From contig JADNRV010000015.1 in assembly GCA_015499995.1 (NCBI GenBank), positions 310,001-374,000 of the forward strand: 64,000 bases of DNA. Direction: 5' to 3'. A program made the translations under genes and the position numbers. This document shows, one piece after another, positions 25,401-37,500 of this stretch. Each line of letters begins with the position of its first letter. The stretch's first letter is position 1. A model generated the notes under the pieces. That model had not been told where the DNA came from and ran no database searches. It was given only the letters and a program-made list of their open reading frames with translations. This DNA comes from Flammula alnicola. Its lineage: Eukaryota > Basidiomycota > Agaricomycetes > Agaricales > Strophariaceae.

Positions 25401-27083
25401 TCTCCGTCCAACTTCAAGGGCATCTGGGGAAATAAGTACCCGTCGGCCTCTAACACCCAGACCGGATTCCCCAGAGTCGTCACCACGAACGTCCAGACCT
25501 ATGTCCATCCATTCCATTGAACGCCGGCCCATCGGACCTAGGAGTCCTTCTCCATTACCTCCAAAGAGCCCTCGACTGCAACATTCACAGTTCGAATTGC
25601 CTTCTATGGATGACGACCTTGCCTTAGAGTCAACGCATAGCCATCCGCATGCTTCAACTTCTTCCTCTCACCATGTACCACAAACCCCTGGTATTAAGAG
25701 AAGTAATCGTCAGCCTCTCTTTCCTGCCGGCAATGCAGAATCGACCCCGAAATCCAGTGTTACTACCGCCATCCCCGTCGCGACGCCTATTGAACCTTTG
25801 TCAATAAAGAAGAAGACATCGCTCCGAAATTCGACCCTTCCAGCAAACTCTCCAACACCTGTCAAGAAGATGTATACTCGAAGTTCTCCTCTCAGTAAAA
25901 CCTTGCATCGTGTCGTTTCCCCTCGCCGAGTTTCTCCACAAGTTCGAAAATCAAAACCAAGTCCCTCGGGACCTCATACAAGCGACGACTTCGAAGAATT
26001 GCAGCAGCTGGCTGTTTCCACTAAGGAAGACGTAAGTGGGTTGACTCTCTTTTTATATTCAAGTGCATACCTCTCTACAGATTGAAAGCTCGCGCCGGGC
26101 AATTAAACGTATCAAATTGCAAACCGACGCTCTGAGGTTGGCTCCAACGAACTTCAGCGAAGAGCAGCATTCCAGGCCGTCCTCGCCCGACAAGGCATCG
26201 CGTAGTACGCCACAGCCCAGCGTACCAATGGTACTGGCGTTTATCCTCCTTCCATTGCCGTCAAGCTGTACTCACAATATGGAAATTCTAGACCAAAGCT
26301 GCTCAAGAACGGCTAGAAGAAATGCGAAACCTTATCGGACGGAGACAGGGTGAAGGGACACCTCGGACTAGACCACGGAGTGGAACTCTTGACAACACAC
26401 TTTCCCGAAATTCTGCCATGGCTGATGCTGGTAACTTCGTCCGAACTGTCGATACCTTCGCTATTGAGGCCGATAAGGACCTCGCGAGTGCCCAAGCTAG
26501 TCAAGAGACTCTACAAACCGAGCTGGTTAGGCTCGCAGCCGAATTTAGAGAGGTGCGTTTCTAGAGCCCCCGAAGTTACTAAACCCGTTAATACGTTTCG
26601 CAGCGAGCTGCTGACTTGGAAAGAACGAGACTGGAGTTACAACACTCGAAGAGGCAGTGTGAACTGGTGAAGAGCCTGTTGGCGGATGCCACTGCGGAGA
26701 AGGAGATCATGTATGAGGCAAGTCCGTCCAACAATGCAGTCTGAGGAGCGGTGCTAATTCCATATACAGGCCTTCAACGAGGAACTAGATGGTATGTACA
26801 ACGACGCCAACCTGCCTGATGATGAAGCCTGGCAGGCTCTATCTCAAGACCTCCGGCAAACTAAGGAGACCAAGAACAACTTATCAAGGGAGAATTCGTA
26901 TGTTTTCCATCTTTTTCTCCATTACATCTCACTCAGCTATTTTATAGGCAACTCAAGCGGAAGTTGGCAGAAATCGAACTAGAAAAAGAAGAGTAAGTTC
27001 ATTCTTTGGTTGAAGCTTTGAACCCTTCTGATTTTCTTGTCAGGTGGGGGGATCTTCTTCGGGCGAATGGCCTCATATCTTAA
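22469..27083 (+). CDS. RhoGEF (DH-PH-like) protein with C-terminal coiled coil
   Basis: RhoGEFs load GTP on Rho-family GTPases in polarity and cytokinesis. The ATG at 22469 (MALNASPRKLVIPLASGDEP) begins a Ser/Thr-rich N-terminus. The DH domain lies at about 22900-23640: SIINELVTSERTYVKRLQIL, GNIDILLPVNEAFLMDLEK, and the core helix MEPVQRIPRYTLLFRTMLKH. A PH-like region follows (LHCTLFLFDDKLVIVKRP, a beta-strand pattern; WKAQATYRAR). A long Ser/Arg/Pro-rich disordered part spans about 24700-26050. The C-terminus from about 26080 to 27083 is helical and Glu/Lys/Arg rich (ESSRRAIKRIKLQTDALRL, QTELVRLAAEFRERAADLER), ending WGDLLRANGLIS. About 15 introns. N-terminal exons before the DH domain are uncertain. 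It is placed tail to tail with a second, unrelated RhoGEF. Confidence 0.85.
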
Positions 27084-27495
27084 TTTGTCTTCTGTGTACA
27101 CGACCCATTTTCCTCGGCATGAATCTCGATCCTGGCGATCTGACTTCAATGAATGGACATTTTATCTACATCTTGCAAATATTACACTGCATACGCTTTC
27201 TATTCTGATTAATGTATTCGTATGACCGTACGCGCATCAAATGGCATCTTTTGTTACAAGAAAATAATGATCGTAAGTTACTCGTGAAGTTACACAGGTA
27301 TGTATTGTATGAAAACGACAAGAAGAAATGGGTAGTCGTGATGAGGGTATGCATGTTGTACAAATGAAGTCGGCCGATGCTGTTTGGAAATATACTTATA
27401 CTATACAGATTAATTGCAGTATTGTCCATGGTGCAACGCGTTTGTGGGAGCTTTCGCAGAGATGAATATACTTTTTCTCTCTAAAGGTCTTCCGA
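27084..27495. other. Spacer between the two convergent RhoGEF genes
   Basis: This is AT-rich and about 410 bp long, bounded by two stop codons. It should contain both 3' UTRs and polyadenylation sites. No ORF with coding character is seen. Confidence 0.5.
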
Positions 27496-30400
27496 CTAGG
27501 TTGACAGACGGGTGGGTGTCCTTGTCGTGGTGACAGGATATCGTTTCTCGGAGTCATCAAATATGCCCTCGTCATTATCCGGCTGGTCGTGCACACTTCG
27601 TGGGCGTCGACGAAGGGAGTCCTTTGTCCAACGATGGATCACATTGTAAGCGAAGGGATGTTGCTCTGGCGGTTGGACCGAATTCTGACTGGGATGGCTA
27701 ACGATAACGGAAACGGGAGAATTAGGAGAGACTGGGCGCAAGTGGAACAATCCTCGGACATTGCGAACGAAAGAGCGTGGCTTCAAAGGCGAAGTCTCTG
27801 CGCCAGCTAACGTAGGCGGCATTGGAAGAGTGGTTTGAGTGGTTTCCGAAGCACGAAGAGAAGAAACGCGATCGCGGGAAGACGAGGATTGCGATGAAGG
27901 CGGAGAGGGACAGGGAGAGGTTGTAAGCTCTTGCGCCTGCATAGAGCCGTCATACTCGTTCGCGGAGAATGCGGAGATGCTGAGTTTGTTGGCGCTTCTC
28001 CTGTTAGCAGACAAGGAATTATTCAATGGTGAAGCTCTGGCCACCAAGCTATCGAGGCTGTCTGTCGTCCTTCGCCTAGGAACGCGGACGCTTTCATGTT
28101 TCGATAGTCGCGCCATGCCAGCCATGCTAATACTTGAATTGGATCGAGAAAACCCGGTCCTGGTAGTCTTAGGAGCCTGGAACAATTCCATCTCGTGGCT
28201 GAACGCGTATGACCTCGCCGTCAAGCACGACTGGGAAATGACATCTTGGAGTTCCTGGTCGATTTGAATACGCGCGGCATGTGACGAGCGCCGAATGACG
28301 ACAGTCTCAAGGTCTGAAGCCATGGGCGAGAAAATGGCCTTGACAGAAGTCGAGGAAGATCGACGACTCGGTGGCGGGGGCATCTCTTGTTTGAAAATCA
28401 GGGACGTCTCATATCCCGGTCTCTTTCTTCTTGACTTGCGCTGACCGCGGAGGGAAGCGAAAAAGGGTTCTGAGGACTCCGTGTCTGAAGCATGGGCGAC
28501 CTCAGGGATCGAAGAAATAGTTGCTAGCCCACTCGGAGATTCGGACTGCCCATCGTCTGACTCTGGAAGGAGTTCGCCCTTTTCGTCGAACTTGAAGCTT
28601 GGAGTGGGCTCGTTGACCCAGGAAGGAACGTGCTTGAGGGACTCGTGAATGGAGCTAAGCCATGCGTCTTTCTCTTGCTGACACGCGGCTGCCAGCTCAA
28701 AATGCTTATCGCCTGACGAAAGTTTGAAGGAGCAGGGCAATACAGCTGTATTAAAATCAAATTAACGAGTTAATCAATGAATGCCGGAGGAGAAACTTAC
28801 CATCGTCGTCATCCACATCGGAAACCTCGAATCGACCAATGAAAACCAATGCCTTGGCTCATACTTCCTGCCTTTCGAGACTTTGACCAAATGAGATACC
28901 CGCCGAGTACAAGAACGCTCCGAGGTACTTGACTTTGATGCTCGAAGTCTGTCCAAGCGGCCTGTAAGGATGATAGTGGATAACATCGAGCGAGCCAGAT
29001 AGCAGGCAGTCTCCGAGGGAAGAAAAGAATTCAGGCGTAAGCGGTTGGACAGATGGAGAGCTCGGGGTGGGACTCGAGATGAGGCAGATACGAGAGAAGA
29101 TGAGTGCCGATTGGATGGCGATATGCTGTCTGTGGCGAGCTTCATCACGGATATAGCGACATGCCTCATTGCCTGTGCTGCGCTCTCCACAACGACATCC
29201 ACATCAGACCGTGCGTCAGGCGCGTTCTGCGAGAGCGTCCGCAACGTCTTCGACGGAAGAAGTTGATCGAGTAGGAGAGGGTATTTGCAGATCCGCTGGA
29301 TAGGCTTGATCATATAGTCCTTAAAGGCGATACGAGGGGAGCTTTTTTCCTTCCTTGGCTCGGTCGGAAAGGCGACTGAATCTTTGGCTATCACGATGCT
29401 ACCCCGCGGACGCAAAGAGCGTACAGCACCATCCAGTGACGTCAAAGACATAGCCCTCTTGCGGTCCTCGACATTCAGATTCTGCGACTGACTCGGAGGC
29501 GAGTCGGTGGAGCTACGAGAGCCTTTTGGTCTAGGTTCTGATGCAGGAGGCTTTGCGCCTTGTTCCAACATCTCGGAAACCATGGTCGCGCATCGACTCT
29601 CGAAACCATCGAGTTCCAGAGGATACTGTTGGTATGCTCTCCTGACAATGTCCATGGCTTCTGGATGACCAGCGCAGAAGAACTGATATGCCTTGAAACG
29701 CGAAGCCTGCAAGTATCACTGCAGTCAGCTTCATACGTCCCAAAAGGCAATTTAAACGAACCTCGGTCGCAAACTTGGTGGAAACGGCGCGAATGACTGC
29801 GTCGAGATTTCCCAGCTGCTGATGTCCGTGGTCACTTTCAGCCATTTCCATCGCAAAACCCAAAGGTTCAAGAAGCGCGTGTAGTTCTTTGACAAAATGT
29901 TCGTGAAGGTGAAAGAGTTCCTCTGCGTTGCGGGTCAGGGATTCAAGTTCTGCATCGCTGAACAGATATCGCGAGGAAATCTTTGACGACTCCTTGTAGG
30001 AGGCGGAAGCAGAAGGTGAGGTATTCTGCGTTTCAGGCAGGGTGGCGGAGGAAGACAGCGCAGCAGCTTGCAGCTGTGTGTATGAATGTATCCATGGACC
30101 CGAGGTGAATGACGAAGAGGCACGACCAAAAGTCGTACTCGAGGTTAGAGACCGAGCAGCCAAAGCGGGAAGATTACGAAGGTAAACCTTGAATGGAGTA
30201 AAATTAGTCAGACGATAAATAGTCATGTAGATAGGAAATATATTCACTGTGACCAAAGCCTTCAAATCCATGAGATAGCCGACTTCCGTGGCGAGAAGCT
30301 CTTTGAGAGCATGGAACTTGCGAAGGGCGTCCTTGTTCCTCTCTGTCTCCCAGATACCTTCGATGCTGTGATCACTCCAACTGCCTGCCGGACTAGGACC

Positions 30401-31222
30401 TTCAGGAGAAGATTCATCATTCTTGTCGCATATCACACCATCTTGGTTTTCAGACCCAGGCAAAGTGTTGTTGAGGTGGAAGACGGACTTGACGACGTAC
30501 GACCCTGGCTGATCCCTCCGCCTTCTTGGGTGTTCCGGCCCGTCTTCTCCGTCAATGATAGAAAATGTCGCGTCAAAGGGGTTTTCACTGGAAGACGGAC
30601 TCTGCACAATTTGTTCCCCCATGAAAGTTGGGAAGGTGGCGGAAGTCTCTTGAAAATGCAGAGAAAGCGCTGGAAGGGAAGTGCAGCGCTTGACGCTCTT
30701 GTTCATGTTTCGACTCGCATGTGGATGCATTGAGGCAGGAAATGAGGCAGAGGGAGGAACGGGTGTGAAGGGAGAGCGGCGTGTCGACGTGGTATTCGAT
30801 CTGCGGATAGATTTAGGTGGTGGGGTGGGGGGTGTAGATATCCACGTAGGGGGTGAGGTCGCGAATAACACTCGAAGAGACGTGGAGGAATCGCCAGATG
30901 CAGCGCAGGAAAAGAACAAGTCGTCTTGGTTCTGGGAAGATAGGCTAGAGGTAGGCGTGCAAATAGGCGAGGCGGTGATGGGTGGTAGAGGTTTGAAACC
31001 GCATATATTGAGTCTTTTAGGTAGATGCGGCTCAAATGTAGGTTTCAAGTGAAGACCAGACACATGCGTGGGGTCGCCGGAGTCATTTTGAGCATCTGGG
31101 TCTATGGATGATGGCCTTTCGAAAGGTTTTGACGTTTGTAAATATAACACATTGCACGTCGGTCCGGTTGTTTCTGGCGATGAGAGCGGAGGGTTGATAT
31201 GAAATGACGACGTGACTTGCAT
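27496..31222 (-). CDS. RhoGEF with DH and PH domains; PH region interrupted by single-base deletions
   Basis: The ATG at 31222 (MQVTSSFHINPPLSSPETTG) begins a 300-residue Ser/Pro-rich N-terminus. The DH domain follows: FHALKELLATEVGYLMDLKAL, LFHLHEHFVKELHALL, SRFKAYQFFCAGHPEAMDIV, and FKDYMIKPIQRICKYPLLLD. After the DH the reading frame breaks. Sense continues as ARHRQHIAIQSALIFSRI, FFSSLGDCLLSGSLDVIHYH, then VKYLGAFLY, GGYLI, LVKVSKGRKYEPRHWFSL and RFEVSDVDDD, each in a different frame. Four one-base deletions near 29145, 28900, 28888 and 28835 would join them. The PH end (SFKLSSGDKHFELAAACQQE, KDAWLSSI) and a long Ser-rich tail to 27496 are intact. Either the sequence has errors here or this copy is recently inactivated; the rest of the gene looks under selection. 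Confidence 0.83.
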
Positions 31223-32426
31223 CGCGAGAAAAGCGGAAAACAGACGTGAACAAAACCTGTGTTTTAGGCGTGTTAAGTATCGAGGATAGGGGGGTTGGTG
31301 AACACGATTTGGACTAGGAAAAGGTGCGGAAGATCACTTACGAGTCTGGCAGACCAAAATAAAAGGAAATGCGTCCCGAGTGGAGTATCCCGCCGAAACG
31401 TTTGCAGAGGGATAAGACGTCGGGGACGACCCCGCCTTTGCCGCAGACGACAGATGGTGTCGTAAGGGTGTCACTGGGAAAAGAGAGAGGCGAAGGAATC
31501 AGAGGAGCCAAGTGCGACGGGGAGGTACATAAGAAGAAAGAACGGAAAATTGTGCAATTTCGTTCCGAGATCAAGCCCCGGTTTTGCGGAGATAGTACAG
31601 AGTCCAGATAGCCTTCTTTCTTCCGTCCATTTCGGTACCAAGCCCGATCTCGTTGGAGACAACCTGGGACTGAAAATCCTCAAGAGCATATCCGACATGC
31701 GAGCATAGTAACAAGCTTAAATATTCTATCCATGAAGAGCTCTTCAATCCAACCATGCCTCAAGGGTGGTTACCCCAACGCATTGGGCGCTTATTGTGTG
31801 CCTGTCTAACATTAGCCTAGATACTTCGTATTGTTTTCTGCGACATTTCGCAGACATGGGCATGTGTTTGTGACTTCCATCCCCAAGGAACCGTTTGCAT
31901 CCTGTGCGGCGTAGTAATCGTCACAAACCCATGATAAATTATGCATATATGCATACGTACGTAGCAGTATTGGAATAAATCCCCAGAGCGTAGTTTGAGA
32001 GTGGTGCCATGACTTTATCGTTAAAGCGCCACAGCAAAGAAGGAAGATTGAAAGGGGTTGCCACCTTTGTGCACAAGAGATAGCTTAACTGGATTTACGT
32101 CCAATATGACACAACGATATCGATTGAGTTGAACGGGTGCAGGGAGGACTTCTCTTGACAGCCTGGCATTAGAGTCATCTTTGCGTTGCGTTGCCGTCGC
32201 CTTGATGGCGTCTTGTGAAAAGTGCAGCTTTGTGGTTCGAAGGCTTCAGTTCCTGATCAAGTGAAACAAATAAACATGCATAATCCAAGTCTACAATGGT
32301 ATCTACAATTAATGATGGTTATAACTACAACTTGCGGTGACAGATGCTAATGACATACAAATGTGAATGTGCAATATAACTGCAGGCCAAGAACAGCAAG
32401 ACGAAATTTTTGATAGCCAAAGGAGT
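31223..32426. other. Intergenic region upstream of the second RhoGEF
   Basis: This is 1.2 kb holding the RhoGEF promoter and, near 32300-32426, the 3' flank of the Grr1-like paralogue. Short ORFs on both strands at 31338-31756 overlap each other and show no domain. A palindromic AT stretch (ATGCATATATGCAT) lies near 31939-31952. I see no gene. Confidence 0.5.
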
Positions 32427-33994
32427 CTAGTAAAGGTCGAGCCTATCGTCTTCACGCATGATGAAAGGAACGTTCTTTGCTTCGGCTTCGCGTCGACGCT
32501 TATCTTCCTTATCCAAAAACCGCCGTAGGCGAACGACGTTCTCACCATTGAATACGCAGAACGCAGCTTGCTGATCCGGATCGTAGTTCTAAGTTTGAAT
32601 CGCTGAGAAGGTGAGCTACTTAATGCGATAGGCTAGGCGTAACTTACAGCAGGCGTGGGTTCTGAAAAACGTTGTACTCCTTTCCGGCGAAAGGATGGTA
32701 TCCCAGTGGCGGTTAAATGCTGCAAATGATCAAGCTTTCGCAAGAGCAAGTGGACGGCATCTAGAGACAGGCGATCGCAGTACGAGAGATGCAGACGCTC
32801 TAACCCAATCGCATGCTCCGCTAGAGCAAAAACCCCGATGTCCGTGAGCTTGTGAACGCGTACGAGACTCAGTCGTTGGAGAGTGGGTAACCCGGCGAGC
32901 TCAAACACCGACATATCTGTTAAGTTACGACAGACTTTCATGCACGACGTCAGCGTCCTGAAAGAGGTAAATGAATGACGAGAGAACTCACATGCTACGT
33001 CGACACACCGCAGGTTGATACAGGATCGAGCAAGGTTGACCACCGCACGGTCTGTGATATTAGAAACGTGCGCCAACATCAGAACGTCAAGATGATCGCG
33101 AAGTTTGGAGATGCTTTGCAGCGCTTTATCGGTGAGCGAAGAGCAGCCAGAGAGGATGAGAGTCTGTATCCTCGGCGCATGGCTCACGATCCCTTCCACT
33201 GCATCGTCAGTGATTTTGCATTGAGTCAAATCCATTACGCGTAGGTTATCTGTAGAATGCCGCAGGATCATTGGCGGTATTTTTTCTAGCCAGGTCGTCG
33301 GCCTGTGAGGCAAAGGTTTCTCGTCGGTCGGCCCGGAGAAACATCCTTGTCAAGTGGTGACGGGAAAGCCTTGTCGGAGAGAAGTGGGTTATTGGCTAGT
33401 CGGAAAGTTCGCAATTTCCTGTCGCATAACAGGCATCAAGTAATATAGGACGCTTTCTGGAATCTTTCAACTCACCTAGAAAAGGACCAGATATCCCTGA
33501 CCGCAACTGGAGTCAATAGCGGAAGGTCGCATAATTCTAGTTCTATCAGACGTGAGCAAGTTTTGGCAATAGCAGATATCGAAGGATCCGTAAGTCCCAC
33601 CACTCCATTCAATTTTATCCACTGTAGAGGGAGAGACTTGTTGGTGACCTCCAAAACCCCTACATCCGTAACTTGCGTGCACCCAGAAATGTCTAGACCA
33701 AGAAGATTGATGGCCTTTTCAGCCAGGACGACGATAGTCCTGTCGGTCGCGTCGGGAACCCCACTGAGAACAACCGTCTCTAGATGTGGGCATGCCGAAA
33801 GCACACGAGCTAGTTGCTCGTCTGATATTGGTGATTCAGGCCTTTGAAGGACAAGATGTCGGACACGGCGGTATTCCTCTTCTGCAGGAAGACGGTCGAT
33901 AATCTTGATCATGTCTTCATGGAAGGACACTGAAGACTCGGAGTTGGCATCTAATAGCATATTAATTTTCGGAAAATGGAATAGCAATTGGGGT
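32427..33994 (-). CDS. Grr1-like leucine-rich repeat protein lacking its F-box (5'-truncated paralogue)
   Basis: The product is a run of amino-acid-type LRRs: HLETVVLSGVPDATDRTIVV, LGLDISGCTQVTDVGVLEV, WIKLNGVVGLTDPSISAIA, RVMDLTQCKITDDAVEGIV, IQTLILSGCSSLTDKALQSI and on to LERLHLSYCDRLSLDAV, ending VPFIMREDDRLDLY. It parallels the C-terminal two thirds of the full Grr1 homologue at 54333-57246 (for instance THE block DDAVEGIVSHAP is shared). Its reading frame stays open from the first ATG (33960) back to about 33994 and reads PQLLFHFPKIN, the part that follows the F-box in Grr1 proteins, after a splice-acceptor-like CAG. No F-box exon is found upstream; another gene starts at 34158. One base is missing near 33333 (GGG run). 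It may be a relic, or expressed without Skp1 binding. Confidence 0.7.
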
Positions 33995-34157
33995 CTGTGG
34001 TGACAAAAACACGTCTAGATCAGCCCAGGTTCATCGCCTATGAGTAAAAGACCCTCACGCAAGTCAAGGCAACCTTTTATGATCGGTATAAGCGGTAGTG
34101 TACTCAAGTGTACTTGTGTTCAGGCAACCAAATAATGGCGCTTACATAATTATATCC

Positions 34158-34489
34158 ATGTCTTCATCAACCTCCACCTCCTCAACAACCGCGAGGCCCA
34201 TTTACAGAGAGTTTCAGCAGCAGCCAGATCTGGACTCAAAGAGGCGGATACCCGTTACACCGGCTGTTCTGCGCTCCATATTTGCCTCGTCTCGCTCCCC
34301 GCATGAAGAGCGCTCCATTTCGAGGATAGCTTTCTTTCGGTATGCAATCCGTCATGAGCTTTACTTACGGTTTCCTCATCAATGCTCTCCAGATTTGCAG
34401 GATTTCTGATTAGTTGCATTGGAATAAGCCTAGCCGCTGCCAGAAATCGCGGTATCAAGAATACCGCAGCTCTACTGGGTGTTGTATAA
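34158..34489 (+). CDS. Small hydrophobic-tailed protein, unknown function
   Basis: Two exons give about 93 residues. The first begins MSSSTSTSSTTARPIYREFQ and ends SRIAFFR; a short intron with a clean donor (CG|GTATGC) and acceptor (CTCCAG) joins to FAGFLISCIGISLAAARNRG and a stop after AALLGVV. The second exon is a probable transmembrane helix. The frame is kept exactly across the intron, which supports the model. I do not recognise the family. It starts 164 bp from the truncated Grr1 paralogue and ends 66 bp before the convergent stop of the amidohydrolase gene. Confidence 0.6.
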
Positions 34490-34555
34490 AGAGGATTACG
34501 ACTGGAATTCAAGCTCAAAAAGTTCATACTACATGCGCATCATGGACTACATCGT

Positions 34556-37500
34556 TCAGAATAAATCTACCACTCCACGACTGGGCAAAATCACACCAAC
34601 AGCCTTGCTGGACAAATCAAACATGCTTCCACCGTCGAACGCAACCAGGTCACTCGTTTCCTCGTCGATACCCCGAATCCCCAATAGATCTTCCAGGTTT
34701 TTGGTCACAAGTGCATATGACTGCTGCTCTGAAATACGTCCATTGGATTCCAGAGCAGCCTGTCGAAATTTATATCAACACATACAAAATTACTCTGAGA
34801 ATCGTGTGGCGCACCCATTGACGTCAAAACGCGTGTTTCGAGCTTCCCATGCCCTTCGAACTCCCAGACCACAACGACGCCGTGTTCAAGTAATGTGATC
34901 AGTGCTGTATCGTTAGTGAGCGGAGGGCCAGGCAATCTAACTTTTCGTTCAGCCTCAAGCTCTTGCTTTCCCTGTGGAGTGCTTCTACTCACATTCTCCG
35001 TTGATCCCAGACCATCGGAAATGACCTGGATGGAATAAGGATCACACCAACATCTGCATCACCTAAACAGCCAATTAACGCTCAAATTCGTCGAACCTTT
35101 TCAAAATTACTCACTGATCTCCTCCGCCAAAAGATGGGCCTCCATCGCACCACTGAAGACCATCCTCATCCTCGAGCCTATCTTGTCCTCTACGTCATTT
35201 TTCAAGATCAGGAGATTGGCCATAATATCCAAGCTGTCCACCTCGATGACGAGAGGGATAATACCCTTTCCCATATTTAATCCATATGCTTTTTTTTGAA
35301 AAAAAAAAAGAGGAACCTCACCTCAGCTGCTTTTTTAAACCAAGCCCCTGTTTCATGGTCATTGGATTCCCAGCCATACAACAACCTTCGCAGACCAGCG
35401 ATCTGTGTGCTCACGCTGACTCCTCTGAGATGGGATATGACTTGCCCATGACGACATGCAAGGCCGTTACATCCTGGATGATGGCACCCCTTTGCATGAC
35501 ATGGGCTGAACCGGTACGGAAGGCTACGGACAGCCCAGAAATGATATGTGCATCTGGGCCGTATAGATATATGGGTTTGGCCAAAGACGATGTTGCTAGA
35601 GTGACACCTGATCTATATGCTGTCCTAAAAGGGCCTGTCAGTCCCGGTCTACCATCGTATTCTGAAGACTTACAATGCGTTGCGAGTGCCGAACATGAGA
35701 GCGTCCATAGCCCGCACGACTCCTCCAACGTCGTCAAGTACTTTTGGGACATTGCTCCTGAAAGCATCGTATGTTTCTCCGTCACCCGTCGAAGGCTCCG
35801 AGGCTATTTCTTCAAATCCTAGAGGCGATCCAAAGGTCATAAGTCCAGGCGAGATGCTTCCGCCGTGCAGGTCCATTTTGATGAAATCTTCCTGCGCATG
35901 TGCGCAATTGCGGCCAATACAAGTTATCCTCCCTTTTTCGACGACGACAGCGCCCAATTCACTTTCGTTCGGTCGTTCTAATGATAGTTGCGCGGAAAAT
36001 GCCTGCTCGATACCACCATCACCGGACCTTTTCCATACTTCCTTTACATTGGTGAAAACTATCTTGTTTTCCGTTTGCTTTCCTTCCAGTGGAGGCAGAC
36101 CATCCCACAGGATTGTTTTCTCCCGTTCTTTATCCCAATTAGGCGTATCGGGTACTTGTTGCCATTGGTCTCCGTCTTTCCCTTTTCCGACTTCTACGTG
36201 ATTTTCTTCATCGGTCTTAGATGGAACGGGAATTTGCAGAACACCGTCGATCCAAACTTTAACCGGAGTTGCTCCCAATTGAAGAGGATGAGAATCCCAC
36301 AGGACAACGTCAGCATCGAAGCCTTCTTCGAGTATGCCAATGCGATGCGAGAGACCAGCAGCTCCGGCAGGAGTGGAAGTGACAGCTGCAAGAGCTAAAT
36401 GGGGTGGAAGACCAAAGTAATGTGCTTGTTGGGCTTCATAGATGAGGTGACGAGAATTGATTTCGGGGTGATCGGACTTGGTTCGACCCGCTGGTAATCA
36501 GCAGTCGATCTTTCAAACAGCATAGACGAAGTACTATACCTTCATGATCACGGGTATCCTTCATCAGCCAGCACCCGAGGTGCGAATTCCGAACCACGAA
36601 AAGCTTCGCGTTTGTATCTAAAATACTTCAGCATCGACCTTTGCTGTTCACTAATATTGGTAAATTTACCGATGATTTGTCGCAACGATTGCAACGGACG
36701 GAACACCGCCCCACCTAAAGAGATGCTATCGTATCGAGAATGATCAAAGAATTGTGCAAATACGTACATTCGTTTCAGAAGATTCGGGACGAGGTATGCC
36801 TCAGAGGCATGATGGAACGACGCGATGGAAAATTGAAATTCGTTGGAAAGCTGTTAAGAGGTTAGAACTGACACTTCATGCATACTTATTGCTCCCATAT
36901 GCGACTTACTCGAACCATGGCGTCAAGATCCACAACCTCGTAACAATGGCTGGATATCTGGGCATGGTCGGTTATTGAATTGTAGCGAGGTGGGGGGGAG
37001 TATCTACCTTGACTTTGCCCCGAAGAACATCAACAAGCATCTCCCATCGGACGTCCTCCGGGAATGGACCGCTCAGCGAGTCCCAAAGGCCTTCTTCAGC
37101 TTTGGCGCAATAATCATCTTGGGATAGCTTTATTTTCATTGCCTCAGTATATGCAACTCGGAAGGACCACATAGTGTCCATTCGGTTTCCATATCCCCTC
37201 AGGTTTTCTCCACACGCTTGCCTATTAGAAATTGCGTGAACATGGTAAATATAGGGATGGTTTTATGGGGAAATACTTCATGTGTCTCCATCTGAATGGT
37301 GTATAGCTTTCAGAGCCATCAGAGGGGAGAGTCAAACTATAGGGAGGCTCTAGCAGCATAGATGACGCGGAACGATCACTCGGTTTACGGAGTTTGACCA
37401 TGAACGCCTGACCGCCTACGGTACCAGGTATATCAACTTTAGCCAACAGAGTACATAAAAGTATTCTCTACTAACCGATTGCATTCATGCTTCCAGGCAA

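Noticed and set aside
30311..31052. Plus-strand ORFs opposite the second RhoGEF
   Set aside because: They are antisense to a clear, Ser/Pro-rich N-terminal exon, with no motif and no splice logic.
31338..31756. Several overlapping ORFs upstream of the second RhoGEF as a small gene
   Set aside because: They occupy different frames on both strands and no one frame looks protein-like; treated as promoter DNA.
33960..33987. A start codon at 33987 for the Grr1 paralogue
   Set aside because: The codon there is TTG, not ATG, and the frame is open further upstream; the first real ATG is at 33960, and the true 5' end is probably missing.
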